From Nanobdellati archaeon (GTDB taxonomy: Archaea; B1Sed10-29; WALL01): 46,666 nucleotides of DNA. The stretch's first letter is position 1, and each line of letters opens with the position of its first letter. Position numbers and translations under genes: made by a program. A model generated the notes under the pieces. That model saw only the letters and a list, made by a program, of their open reading frames with translations, made no database searches and was not told the origin of the DNA. The DNA lies in the NCBI GenBank assembly GCA_015522845.1, contig WALL01000021.1:1-46666 (forward strand), given 5' to 3'. Below are positions 7,225 through 14,573 of the stretch, in pieces.

Positions 7225-8775
7225 ATGCCTGCTAGGAAAGAGTTTGTTGTTGCCGCTTATGTTATAAAGGGCAATAAAGTTCTGCTTGTCCACCACAAAA
7301 AGCTTGGCATGTGGCTGCCACCTGGTGGGCATATAGAGCAGTACGAGACACCGGAAGAAGCGGTTGTCCGTGAGGTAAAGGAGGAAACTGGCCTTAATGT
7401 TGAAGTAGTGCGGGAGGCGGGCGGGCATCCACGGACGAACGTTGAGATTCTTGCCCAGCCAAAGCATATACAGCTTGAGAACATTAAGGGCACCCATGAG
7501 CATATAGATCTGGTGTATGTCTGCAGGGTTACTGGGGGGAAGCTCTCCATAAACCACGAGGTGCATAGCGCACAGTTTTTTAGAATTGGGGAGATAGCTG
7601 TATTAGAGGGTGTGCCAGCCGATGTAAAGCACTATGCTCGGGTGTTCTTGCACAAGGAGACAGACAGGACAGCTTATGACCTACCGGTGTTTAGGGAGCT
7701 GGTCAGGGAAAACAAAGTTGACTTTTCAGGCATTTCGCTGTTGGTTATACAGCATCTTAAAAAGAATACGGTACAATTTATCAAGTTGCTAGGTGAGGCT
7801 GGCTTTAATGGCATTACAGTTATTGGGAAGCCTTACTCAATAGACAGAAGCGCAATGGCAGATATAAAAAGGTATGCCACTGTGCTTACCCCCTCTTTTC
7901 GGCAGATGGAAAGCTTAGAGGCAGTGGAGAAAGCGGTAAAGGCCACCAGCGGGAAATTTATATGCCTTGACCTTGGCGGCTATTTTACAAGGTACTTTGA
8001 TAAGCAGGGCACCCCTCCCGGGCTATTGGGGGTTGTTGAAGATACAAAGAATGGGATTTGGTTTGATAGGCAAAAGAAGTTTAGCTACCCTTTTTTTTCA
8101 GTTGCAAACTCAGAGCTGAAGAGCCATGCAGAAAGCTTTTTTGTGGCAAAGGCAATTGTGCGCAATATCGAGAATGTACTCATAAGCAGCTTTCAGGAAA
8201 CTTTAGCTGGGAAGTACGTGCTTGTGGTGGGCTATGGCACAATAGGAACGCACGTGGCAAGGATACTCCAGGCAAGCTCTAATGTTTGGGTTTATGACAT
8301 TGATCCAATTAGGCTGCTGCGCGCAAAAGTGAGTGGCTATGGGATTATCAGCGATTTGCTTGGCATCCATAAGTTTGATGTAATAATTGGGATCACTGGA
8401 AAAATTGCCATTAAGGAGGGGTTGAAGTATGCAAAAAATGGTGTGGTTCTTGTTAACGGCTCAACCCGGCAAATGGAATTTGACCGCAGCTCAATTAGGC
8501 AGCTGTCACGGAAGGCAATTAAAAAGAGGCAATTCACAAAATATGAGCTTTGGAACGGAAAAAATATTTACCTGCTTGCCGATGGCTACCCCATAAACTT
8601 TATGGGAACCGAGTCTGTCCCTGAGTTCATTTTGGACATGATATTCTCGGAAATGTTCCTTCTCTGCAAGATTCTGAAAGAGAGGGAAGTTAAGCCGGGG
8701 TTTTATCCAGTAGAAACAGCACATCCAGAGGTTGAGCAGGGGGTTGCAGAGAGGTGGCTGGATTATTGGGCATGA
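7225..8775 (+). CDS. Fusion: N-terminal Nudix hydrolase + SAHH-like NAD-binding protein
   Basis: A 516-residue protein in one uninterrupted frame. Residues 1-150 carry a full Nudix box (G-x5-E-x7-REVKEETGL, starting at GGHIEQYETPEEA). Residues about 165-510 resemble S-adenosylhomocysteine hydrolase: a Rossmann motif VVGYGTIGTHVARIL (about 333-348), VYDIDPIRLLRAKVSGY (the aspartate that grips NAD ribose), VLVNGSTRQMEFD in place of the SAHH ANSGHFDxEI segment, and LLADGYPINFMGTESVPE in place of its C-terminal segment. Because the SGHFD segment is altered, it may not hydrolyse S-adenosylhomocysteine. It has its own TATA box (about 7193-7200) and precedes phosphoglucose isomerase by 22 bases. Confidence 0.85.
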   Translation: MPARKEFVVAAYVIKGNKVLLVHHKKLGMWLPPGGHIEQYETPEEAVVREVKEETGLNVEVVREAGGHPRTNVEILAQPKHIQLENIKGTHEHIDLVYVCRVTGGKLSINHEVHSAQFFRIGEIAVLEGVPADVKHYARVFLHKETDRTAYDLPVFRELVRENKVDFSGISLLVIQHLKKNTVQFIKLLGEAGFNGITVIGKPYSIDRSAMADIKRYATVLTPSFRQMESLEAVEKAVKATSGKFICLDLGGYFTRYFDKQGTPPGLLGVVEDTKNGIWFDRQKKFSYPFFSVANSELKSHAESFFVAKAIVRNIENVLISSFQETLAGKYVLVVGYGTIGTHVARILQASSNVWVYDIDPIRLLRAKVSGYGIISDLLGIHKFDVIIGITGKIAIKEGLKYAKNGVVLVNGSTRQMEFDRSSIRQLSRKAIKKRQFTKYELWNGKNIYLLADGYPINFMGTESVPEFILDMIFSEMFLLCKILKEREVKPGFYPVETAHPEVEQGVAERWLDYWA

Positions 8776-8797
8776 TCCCTTGCTAGCAGGCGATAAT

Positions 8798-9493
8798 ATG
8801 ATTTGGGAATGGGATGGCAAGAGGAAGGAGTTTCGCTTTTCTAAGGAGCTGATCACTCCAGATGTGCGCACATATGAGCAGATGAAGCCAGTCCTTTATG
8901 ACCCTCTGGCAGATGCGCCTAGCGTGTTTTATTATATGTACCGTGGCCTAAGCCTTCCTGAAGATAAGGGGCTCTTTGCAAGCCAAAAAATACGATATGA
9001 TATAACTGTTATGCCTGCTGCAGCAATTGGCGGGGAATACATCAAGACAAAAGGGCATTTCCACCCAGTGAAAGGCGAACACAGTTACCCCGAGATTTAT
9101 GAGGTGCTTGCTGGTGAGGCTTATTACCTCCTCCAAAGCCGCAAGGAGCTGTTGGCAGCTCATGCAATCGCAGGCGATAAGGTAATTATCCCCCCAGACT
9201 ATGGGCATGTTACAATTAATCCGGGGGAGGGAACACTCGTCATGGGCAATTTGGTATCATCAGAGTTCAAGTCAGACTATGCCCCTTTCCTGAAGGGGCA
9301 TGGTGCTGCATTTTACCTGTTGGAGAGTGGCTGGGTTAAGAACCCTAACTACAAAGGGGTTTCCCTGCATGTGGGGCCATTGCATACCAAAAAGGTTTTC
9401 CTAAGGGGGGAGGGGGGCCTGTATTATCTCTTTAGGGAGAATCCAAAACGCTTTGCATTCTTGAATAACCCTAATTTTTACTTTGAAAAATAG
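8798..9493 (+). CDS. pgi: Cupin-type glucose-6-phosphate isomerase
   Basis: A 231-residue protein with the archaeal cPGI metal site: TKGHFHP (His87, His89), then PEIYEVL (Glu99) and YGHVTINPG (fourth ligand His). It interconverts glucose-6-phosphate and fructose-6-phosphate in the cytosol, and belongs to the metal-dependent cupin family unrelated to bacterial PGI. ATG 8798 is chosen over an upstream start at 8732, which would overlap the preceding gene. Spacing suggests co-transcription with the Nudix/SAHH-like gene. Confidence 0.92.
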   Translation: MIWEWDGKRKEFRFSKELITPDVRTYEQMKPVLYDPLADAPSVFYYMYRGLSLPEDKGLFASQKIRYDITVMPAAAIGGEYIKTKGHFHPVKGEHSYPEIYEVLAGEAYYLLQSRKELLAAHAIAGDKVIIPPDYGHVTINPGEGTLVMGNLVSSEFKSDYAPFLKGHGAAFYLLESGWVKNPNYKGVSLHVGPLHTKKVFLRGEGGLYYLFRENPKRFAFLNNPNFYFEK

Positions 9494-9552
9494 AAAAGTT
9501 TAAATACGGTTGATAGGTAATTCGTTTTATAATCTTCATAGGAGGTAAGTGA

Positions 9553-9696
9553 ATGCCGGCAAAGAAGAAAAAGACGACAAAGAAGAAGGTTGTGAAGAAG
9601 GCAACTAAGAAAAAGACAACCAAGAAAAAAGTCGTGAAGAAAAAGACCACAAAAAAGAAGACAACAAAGAAGAAAACCACTCGTAAAAAGAAGTAA
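9553..9696 (+). CDS. 47-residue lysine/threonine-repeat protein (histone H1-tail-like)
   Basis: A complete small gene: TATA box TTTAAATA at 9499-9506, strong Shine-Dalgarno GGAGGT at 9541-9546, ATG at 9553, TAA at 9694. The 47-residue product is MPAKKKK followed by repeats of KKTTKKK/KKVVKKA and ending TTRKKK; about 60% is lysine. This looks like the lysine-rich tail of bacterial H1-like histones or kinetoplastid H1, without any folded domain. Binding to DNA or RNA by charge is the likely role, by inference. A GC hairpin follows at 9749-9763. Confidence 0.8.
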   Translation: MPAKKKKTTKKKVVKKATKKKTTKKKVVKKKTTKKKTTKKKTTRKKK

Positions 9697-9748
9697 ATTG
9701 TTCTTTGTAGACTGGTCTTTTTGAACCCTTCTCTTTCTGTTTCTTAAA

Positions 9749-9763
9749 GCCCCTCAGGGGGGC
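9749..9763. terminator. GC hairpin between convergent genes
   Basis: GCCCC-TCA-GGGGGGC lies between the lysine-rich gene and the glutaredoxin gene, which converge here. It could end transcripts from either side, with T-rich flanks on both strands. Confidence 0.5.
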
Positions 9764-9768
9764 ATTCT

Positions 9769-10002
9769 TTAAAGCCCGAGAAGCTCATCGATTTTTGCTT
9801 TGTCGAATCCAACAACAATGTTTCCATCGATGTCAACTACAGGCACGCCACGCTGGTGGCTCTTTTCAATCATTTCCATTGCCCTATCAAAGTCTACTGA
9901 CACATCGTAGTTATCAAAAGGTATCCCCTTGTCAGTAAGGTAGCCCTTTACCCGTGCACACCACGGGCAGTTTGGCGTTGAATATACAATGACTTTAGCC
10001 AT
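9769..10002 (-). CDS. Glutaredoxin-like protein (CPWC)
   Basis: A 77-residue single-domain thioredoxin fold: redox motif CPWC at residues 12-15, cis-proline segment RGVPVVDIDGN and the C-terminal GFDKAKIDELL. Length and motif match small NrdH/YruB-type glutaredoxins that reduce disulfides of partner proteins. It is divergent from the next gene, sharing a 52-base promoter region. Confidence 0.92.
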   Translation of the reverse strand: MAKVIVYSTPNCPWCARVKGYLTDKGIPFDNYDVSVDFDRAMEMIEKSHQRGVPVVDIDGNIVVGFDKAKIDELLGL

Positions 10003-10054
10003 GGCCTACATTATAGCCACCACTTATATAAATCTCTAACCCCTAACTAAGGGT

Positions 10055-10729
10055 ATGAGGGCAATAGCCGCCATGCAAGGTGCCTGGCATGCATACAAAG
10101 CAAGCTTTGCTAGGCTTATTATAGGGACAGCTGTCCTTCTGATTGCCTACGTGCTGTTAGTCATGTTTTCTTTTCTCCCACTTCTGCTAACAGCGGTATC
10201 AGCAAGCAGAGGTATGCTCTTCTTTTCACTGTCGCTCTTTTCCCTGTTTGCTCTTGTTGCCATTGGCGTTGCGGGATTGTTCTTTCACGGGTATCTAAAA
10301 TTCTTATCAAGGGCTTCTACCCGGCCGTCTTTCATAACAATCTTAAAAGATGCAGCTAGCGGCAAGCGTATGGCGGCCTTAGCATATGCTTTTGTGGCTA
10401 GCCTTGTAGTCATCTTTGCCATCCCCTACTTTTACACATCATCCAGCTTGTCCCTCCTGCTTGCAGCGCCTTTTGCAGCAGCTTTCCTATTTTTTACTGC
10501 GCTTTCCCCATGTGTGGTGATATTTGGAAAGCTCCAGCCGCTTGAGGCTTGGGGGAAATCATTTGAGCTTGTCGTGGCGAGCTTCTGGCAGTTCCTGTGG
10601 CTGTCTGTTATCCTTTGCGTCATTGGCATAGCGGTCTTAGTGATCCCTGCTGTTGGGCCTGCGCTGCTTTTTGTAATTTTCCCGTGGATGGTCCTCTCAT
10701 ATGAGCGGTTTTATGAGGGGTGCAAATAG
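10055..10729 (+). CDS. Polytopic membrane protein of unknown function
   Basis: A 224-residue protein with about five or six hydrophobic helices and an amphipathic N-terminus (MRAIAAMQGAWHAYKASF). The arrangement (N-terminal amphipathic helix, paired long helices, a P-rich VIPAVGPALLF near the C-terminus) resembles DUF4013-type archaeal membrane proteins, but I cannot confirm this. TATA box CTTATATAAATC at about 10023-10034 suggests a leaderless mRNA. Confidence 0.7.
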   Translation: MRAIAAMQGAWHAYKASFARLIIGTAVLLIAYVLLVMFSFLPLLLTAVSASRGMLFFSLSLFSLFALVAIGVAGLFFHGYLKFLSRASTRPSFITILKDAASGKRMAALAYAFVASLVVIFAIPYFYTSSSLSLLLAAPFAAAFLFFTALSPCVVIFGKLQPLEAWGKSFELVVASFWQFLWLSVILCVIGIAVLVIPAVGPALLFVIFPWMVLSYERFYEGCK

Positions 10730-10746
10730 CTAGGGCAGGCGGCCAG

Positions 10747-10863
10747 ATGAGGCTTGGGATAATTGTTGCTGACGAGGCTTTCTTGGCCATTCGCCTTCGG
10801 CTCATTAAGAAAGCCCCGCCGGCAAAGAACCTGTTCGCTTTGCTCACAAGGGTGGTTGCATGA
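10747..10863 (+). CDS. 38-codon upstream ORF copying the RibH N-terminus
   Basis: This ORF begins with the same 27 bases as ribH (10747-10773 = 10860-10886), so its first nine residues, MRLGIIVAD, equal RibH's. It then diverges to EAFLAIRLRLIKK and ends with TGA inside the ATGA that starts ribH. The inserted DNA contains an inverted repeat, GGCTTTCTT/AAGAAAGCC. It is either the old ribH start cut off by an insertion, or a translated leader coupled to ribH. Translation is unproven. Confidence 0.4.
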   Translation: MRLGIIVADEAFLAIRLRLIKKAPPAKNLFALLTRVVA

Positions 10864-10886
10864 GGCTTGGGATAATTGTTGCTGAC
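10747..10886. repeat. 27-bp direct repeat flanking an 86-bp hairpin-bearing insert
   Basis: Identical 27-base copies at 10747-10773 and 10860-10886 flank 86 bases. The insert starts with an inverted repeat, GGCTTTCTT at 10775-10783 and AAGAAAGCC at 10806-10814. Direct repeats around a palindromic insert look like a target duplication or a slippage/recombination scar in the ribH start. Confidence 0.85.
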
Positions 10887-11249
10887 TTCAATAAGGAGAT
10901 GACTGAGAAGATGCTTGCCAGGGCAGAAGAGGTTGCATCATCTCTTGGCATAGATGTGGTTGTCAAGCATGTGCCGGGTGTCTATGACATGCCGCTTCAA
11001 ATAAAAAAGATGCTCCCATCGGTGGATGCTGTTGCACTTCTCGGCGTTGTGAAGAAAGGCAAAACCGCTCATGACCGCATTGTTGCTGAAAATGCAGCAC
11101 GCCTTGCAGCGGACTTGAGCTTGGTGTTCAATAAGCCAGTGGCACTTGGCGTGATTGGGCCGGATGCCCCATTAGATGTTGCTAGGGAGCGCTTGGATGG
11201 CTATGCTGAGCGTGCAGTCCTGGCTGCGTACAAGCTGGTGAAGGAATGA
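10860..11249 (+). CDS. ribH: 6,7-dimethyl-8-ribityllumazine synthase
   Basis: A 129-residue protein with the lumazine synthase pattern: MRLGIIVADFNKEMTEKML, HVPGVYDMPLQIKK, then GVVKKGKTAHDRIV, whose His is the usual catalytic residue, and NKPVALGVIGPD. It condenses ribityl-aminouracil with dihydroxybutanone phosphate in riboflavin synthesis. Archaeal riboflavin synthase (RibC) is a paralogue, but the PGVYDMPL and AHD motifs favour RibH. Its stop overlaps the ATG of the next gene (ATGA). See the 5' duplication at 10747. Confidence 0.88.
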   Translation: MRLGIIVADFNKEMTEKMLARAEEVASSLGIDVVVKHVPGVYDMPLQIKKMLPSVDAVALLGVVKKGKTAHDRIVAENAARLAADLSLVFNKPVALGVIGPDAPLDVARERLDGYAERAVLAAYKLVKE

Positions 11250-11959
11250 ATATCCCAAAGTCACATCCAAGATATAAGTCATTGCTTTACCGTGAGAAGA
11301 TAGTTGAGGGCATTAATCGTGGCTATACTTCCCAGGTGGGGCTTGTTGCCCATGGCCGGGGTGAGGCATTTGACTACCTCCTTGGCGAGAAGACCAGCAG
11401 TTATGCCCATGCTGCCTGTGAAGCGGCAGTGGCAAAGCTTATGTCAACCCGTTCAGTCCTTTCTGCCAATGGGAACGTTGCCGCACTATGTGCGGAGGAA
11501 TATGTCACACTAAGCAAGGTGCTTAACGCCCCAATTGAGGTGAACCTGTTCTACCGCACGCCGGAAAGGATGAAGGCTATGGAAAAGCGCTTCCTTGAGG
11601 CTGGTGCGGAAGAGGTCCTTGGCTTGGCGGAGGATGCGGAGATACAAATCGAAAGCGAGCGCCGCAAGGTGGATTCGCGCGGCATTTACTCTAGGGAGAC
11701 GGTGCTTGTTCCTCTTGAGGATGGGGACCGCACTGAGGCACTCAAGCGCATGGGGAAATTTGTTATTGCGATTGACCTTAACCCGCTTTCGAGGACTGCG
11801 AAAAAGGCAGACATAACTATTGTCGACAACATAGTGCGTGCTGTCCCGCTTATGGTTGAGCTAGCCAAGAAGAAGCCGCGATGGAGGGGATTTGACAATG
11901 CTGCAAACCTTGCTGGCTCTATGGCAATTATGCAGCAGAACCTTTCCAATTCCCAATGA
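11246..11959 (+). CDS. 4-phosphopantoate--beta-alanine ligase (archaeal phosphopantothenate synthetase)
   Basis: A 237-residue protein beginning IPKSHPRYKSLLYREKIVEG, with GLVAHGRGEAFDYLLGE, SANGNVAAL, LVPLEDGDRTEAL and AIDLNPLSRTA. These are the conserved blocks of COG1701 (formerly DUF137), the ATP-dependent archaeal enzyme that joins 4-phosphopantoate to beta-alanine on the way to CoA. Its ATG overlaps the ribH stop, so flavin and CoA precursor genes share a transcript. The C-terminal end overlaps the remnant of a YjbQ gene on the other strand. Confidence 0.93.
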   Translation: MNIPKSHPRYKSLLYREKIVEGINRGYTSQVGLVAHGRGEAFDYLLGEKTSSYAHAACEAAVAKLMSTRSVLSANGNVAALCAEEYVTLSKVLNAPIEVNLFYRTPERMKAMEKRFLEAGAEEVLGLAEDAEIQIESERRKVDSRGIYSRETVLVPLEDGDRTEALKRMGKFVIAIDLNPLSRTAKKADITIVDNIVRAVPLMVELAKKKPRWRGFDNAANLAGSMAIMQQNLSNSQ

Positions 11960-12323
11960 GCTGACTGCCAGCTCCCTAGCAGGAGGCCACCACCAGCAAG
12001 CGGTATTGCCAGGCTTGGCTTGAGCATGCTTGCACGGATATGCGAGAATCCGTTGCCGTCGCCCCATTTCTGGCCGTAGTGGTAGCTGCCCTTTGGGATA
12101 AGGCGCCCCACTGCTTCCATAAAGCCTGCTTGGAGCTGTGGCCTATATTCGGTTCTCGTCACTGCCCCGGTGCCTCCGGGACAAACACAAGGGCTTGCCC
12201 ATCCTTCAGGCTGGATGCATCCAAGATAGACTGTACATCCTTAGTTATGCCCATCATCTTTGGCTCTGCTGTTGGGCTAAGCCGTATCTTCTCTTTATTA
12301 CGTGCATCAGCTTTATAATGCAA
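11930..12323 (-). pseudogene. Broken YjbQ/UPF0047-family gene
   Basis: On the minus strand, one frame encodes GITKDVQSILDASSLKDGQ and LVFVPEAPG, then meets a stop near 12163. The neighbouring frame continues the same protein with TRTEYRPQLQAGFMEAVGRL, YHYGQKWGDGNGFSHIRASM, LAGGGLLLGSWQ. Joined, these match the YjbQ family (thiamine phosphate synthase-like). The break is at a CCGGGG run, so one base is probably lost or gained there. The C-terminus runs into the end of the phosphopantothenate synthetase gene without the family's usual ending, and only a TTG start is available. A sequencing error could explain the frameshift, but not the missing ending. Confidence 0.65.
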
Positions 12324-12364
12324 GCCGGGCTAATTAATATTATGCTCGGAGAAGGTGGCAAAGG

Positions 12365-12973
12365 ATGCTTGGCATAGCGCTTGTCTCGGGCGGGATTGAC
12401 TCTCCAGTTGCAGCGCATATGATTGCAAAGCGGGGCGAGGCACTCCTGCCAGTCTATTTTGATAATTTCCCCCACGCAGGCGAAGCCGCAAAGCAGCGCG
12501 CCCTTAAGGTGATACACAAGCTGCAGTTAGCCCACCGGAGCATCCTTGACCCGGTGATCCTCCAGCACGGGCATTCGCTGGAAACATATGCCAAGGAATG
12601 CAACCGCAGGTACCAGTGCATCTTCTGCAAGCGGATGATGGTGCGTGTTGCCTCTGTACTTGGGAGGAGGGAGGGTGCGGGCTATATAATAATGGGCGAC
12701 TCGCTTGCGCAGGTTGCATCCCAGACTCTTCAGAACCTGTACGTTGTTGAGCAGGCCGCATCGCTGCCAATTGTTAGGCCGCTAATCGCACTGGACAAGG
12801 TGGAGATAGAGAAGGCTGCAAAGGAAATTGGGACGTTTGGCATTTCAACGGCAGAGCAGCCCCCCTGCCCGTTTGTCCCTGAAAGGCCAAGCACCAATGC
12901 GCAGCTTGATGCCATCCTTGCTGAGGAGGCGAAGCTGGACATAAGCGGGCTTGTTGAAAGCCATTTCCAGTAA
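12365..12973 (+). CDS. Stand-alone ThiI-type PP-loop sulfurtransferase domain
   Basis: A 202-residue protein with the PP-loop SGGIDSPVA at residues 8-16, YQCIFCKRMM (a CxxC, residues about 83-92) and MGDSLAQVASQTLQNL. These match the catalytic C-terminal domain of ThiI, which adenylates U8 of tRNA and inserts sulfur (4-thiouridine) and can feed thiazole synthesis. The N-terminal ferredoxin-like and THUMP domains, and the rhodanese domain, are missing. A THUMP protein at 15567-16457 might supply tRNA binding, but this is speculative. A Shine-Dalgarno sequence, GGAGAAGGTGG, precedes the start. Confidence 0.85.
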   Translation: MLGIALVSGGIDSPVAAHMIAKRGEALLPVYFDNFPHAGEAAKQRALKVIHKLQLAHRSILDPVILQHGHSLETYAKECNRRYQCIFCKRMMVRVASVLGRREGAGYIIMGDSLAQVASQTLQNLYVVEQAASLPIVRPLIALDKVEIEKAAKEIGTFGISTAEQPPCPFVPERPSTNAQLDAILAEEAKLDISGLVESHFQ

Positions 12974-13005
12974 GACTTTTAAACTCCAATGGCTTATTCC
13001 TGCAT

Positions 13006-13434
13006 ATGGAAAAGGTGCAGATTGCTTTGATTGGCGGCGCGGCAGTTGTTTTGGTCGTGCTAATTATCCTTGTAGGGATGCTAGGGCTAATTGGCTATAT
13101 GTATTTCAAGTCGCACCCAAACGCCGGAAATTACAACTATAGCACTTATAACGGCTCGGTAACCGTGACTCCCAGCCCAAGCGCAACGCTGGTTCCATCG
13201 GCAACTCCAACGCCGGCGCCAAATGCAACTGTGACGCCCACGCCAACCCCTACGCCAACGCCAAGCCCTTGCCCGGCATATGAGGGGAAGACAGCAGCCG
13301 GCTCGCGAGTATGTGGCGGCAAGGATGCGGACCCGACGAAGAAGTATGTATGGGAATGCCAGGACGGAAGCTGGACTTTCATTGAGGCTTGCTCGTCTGC
13401 ATCCGCCTGCTCGGACGGCATCTGCAGCAGTTAG
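13006..13434 (+). CDS. Membrane-anchored extracellular protein with Thr/Pro linker and Cys-rich tail
   Basis: A 142-residue protein. An N-terminal TM helix (about residues 7-33) is followed by a T/P/S-rich linker (about 50-90), likely glycosylated, and a C-terminal domain with seven cysteines (C-x14-C pattern, then ECQDGSW and SACSDGICSS), probably held by disulfides. The small domain recalls short beta-modules on archaeal surface proteins. Function unknown. TATA box near 12977-12984; the ATG would be leaderless. Confidence 0.75.
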   Translation: MEKVQIALIGGAAVVLVVLIILVGMLGLIGYMYFKSHPNAGNYNYSTYNGSVTVTPSPSATLVPSATPTPAPNATVTPTPTPTPTPSPCPAYEGKTAAGSRVCGGKDADPTKKYVWECQDGSWTFIEACSSASACSDGICSS

Positions 13435-13435
13435 C

Positions 13436-13445
13436 TTTAAATATA
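13436..13445 (+). promoter_or_regulatory. TATA box of the cysK leader transcript
   Basis: TTTAAATATA begins one base after the stop of the upstream gene. Archaeal start sites lie about 22-27 bases from the box centre, which puts this transcript's 5' end at about 13463-13467, at the ATG (13466) of the Cys-rich leader ORF. Confidence 0.65.
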
Positions 13446-13465
13446 ATTGCGAGAAAAGGATAGCG

Positions 13466-13498
13466 ATGCGTAAAATGGCCTGTTGCTGTTGCTGCTGA
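13466..13498 (+). CDS. 10-residue leader peptide ending in five cysteines (MRKMACCCCC)
   Basis: ATG CGT AAA ATG GCC is followed by five Cys codons (TGT TGC TGT TGC TGC) and TGA. The ORF sits at leaderless distance from the TATA box and 106 bases upstream of cysteine synthase. A run of codons for the end-product amino acid just ahead of its biosynthetic gene is the hallmark of bacterial attenuation leader peptides. Here it would sense charged tRNA-Cys, whose gene lies just after cysK. Translation is not shown; a chance TGTTGC repeat is the main alternative. Confidence 0.55.
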   Translation: MRKMACCCCC

Positions 13499-13513
13499 GA
13501 AAGCATCCAACTA

Positions 13514-13600
13514 CTTCTTGCAATGGGCCTGGCAATTGCTTTAGAAGGCTTACACCTTGTGCTGCCGCCTGTTGCATGAACCCAAAAAACAACAGGCGAT
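13514..13600 (+). promoter_or_regulatory. cysK: Structured cysK leader with hairpin over the ribosome-binding site
   Basis: Hairpin A: CTTCT (13514-13518) with AGAAG (13543-13547) around GCAAT/ATTGC. Hairpin B: a perfect 9-bp stem, CGCCTGTTG (13566-13574) with CAACAGGCG (13590-13598). The 3' arm of B contains AGGCGAT (13594-13600), one base off the Shine-Dalgarno AGGTGAT, four bases before the cysK GTG. The same 3' arm is complementary over 8 bases to GCCTGTTG at 13478-13485, in the Cys codons of the leader ORF. Two alternative partners for one arm is an attenuator-like arrangement. Drawn by eye, not folded. Confidence 0.5.
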
Positions 13601-13604
13601 TGGC

Positions 13605-14516
13605 GTGATATACAAAAGCGTGCTGGACATGATTGGAAAAACCCCGATGGTGGAGCTCTCCCTGAACCGCAACCCCCGGGCAAAGCTATTCGCAAAGCTG
13701 GAGAAATTCAACCCCGGCGGCTCTGTAAAGGACAGGATAGCGCTCTCAATGATAGGGGATGCCGAGCAAAAGGGGATCCTGAAGCCAGGGTCCGTTATTG
13801 TCGAGCCAACCAGTGGCAATACGGGCATTGGCCTCGCACTTGTTGGTAGGCGAAAGGGATACCGCGTGAAGATAGTCATGCCTGCGGATGCAAGCAGCGA
13901 AAGGAAAGTAATGATTCGGGCGTTGGGCGGCGAGCTGGTGCTGACCCCTGCTTCCAAAGGTGTCGATGGGGCAAGGGAGCGTGCTGCGGAGCTGGCTGCA
14001 AACCCAAACCATGTCATGCTTGACCAGTATTCCAATGATGCCAACTGGCTTGCGCATTACAGCACAACGGCAAATGAGATATGGGGGGACACGGGCGGCA
14101 AGGTTACGCATTTTGTTGCCGGCATGGGAACGGGCGGCACGCTTATGGGAGTCTCGCGCCGGCTGAAGGAATTGAACCCAAGCATCAAGATAATTGGCGT
14201 GGAGCCAACCAAGCACCATCACTTGGCCGGGCTGAAAAACATGCGCTCGCAGGAAAGGCCAGCCATATATGACGAGTCATTGATTGATGAAGTAATCACT
14301 GTTACCGACGAGCAGGCTTCTCACATGGCCCGTGCCCTCGCCGAAAAAGAAGGGCTTCTCGTGGGCATGTCCAGCGGGGCTGCTGCTTATGCGGCACTGG
14401 CACTCACAAGGCACCTGGATGGGGGGGTTGTCGTCGCCCTTTTTGCGGATGGTGGCGAGAGGTATCTGAGCACACGGCTCTTTGACAGTAAGGGTTTTAA
14501 ACGGGTTGGTGCTTAA
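13605..14516 (+). CDS. cysK: Cysteine synthase (PLP-dependent, CysK family)
   Basis: A 303-residue protein. GGSVKDR places the PLP lysine at residue 42; TSGNTG (69-74), GMGTGGTLMG and the C-terminal FADGGERYLST are all present. It makes cysteine from an activated serine (O-acetylserine, or O-phosphoserine in several archaea) and sulfide. The GTG at 13605 aligns with the usual N-terminus (VIYKSVLDMIGKTP). A longer in-frame ORF from 13557 adds residues unlike the family. It follows a Cys-rich leader ORF and precedes tRNA-Cys by 57 bases with no visible promoter between. Confidence 0.93.
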   Translation: MIYKSVLDMIGKTPMVELSLNRNPRAKLFAKLEKFNPGGSVKDRIALSMIGDAEQKGILKPGSVIVEPTSGNTGIGLALVGRRKGYRVKIVMPADASSERKVMIRALGGELVLTPASKGVDGARERAAELAANPNHVMLDQYSNDANWLAHYSTTANEIWGDTGGKVTHFVAGMGTGGTLMGVSRRLKELNPSIKIIGVEPTKHHHLAGLKNMRSQERPAIYDESLIDEVITVTDEQASHMARALAEKEGLLVGMSSGAAAYAALALTRHLDGGVVVALFADGGERYLSTRLFDSKGFKRVGA

Positions 14517-14526
14517 AATGCCGTTA

Positions 14527-14573
14527 GGGCATGCAAAGCATGCCCCGAGAGGCTGGTCCATGCTCCTATGGAC
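14527..14573 (+). other. Two hairpins between cysK and tRNA-Cys
   Basis: A perfect 8-bp stem, GGGCATGC-AAA-GCATGCCC (14527-14545), lies 10 bases after the cysK stop. A second, GTCCAT/ATGGAC (14556-14573), abuts the tRNA 5' end. There is no T-run, so neither is an obvious terminator, and no TATA box is visible. They may mark processing sites in a cysK-tRNA transcript. Confidence 0.55.

Noticed and set aside
13557-13604. Longer cysK start at TTG 13557
   Set aside because: The added residues are unlike any cysteine synthase N-terminus and cover the hairpin; GTG 13605 aligns with the family.
13087-13695. 202-codon antisense ORF across 13006 gene and cysK leader
   Set aside because: It lies opposite a low-complexity Thr/Pro linker and the leader; no start signal and no family.
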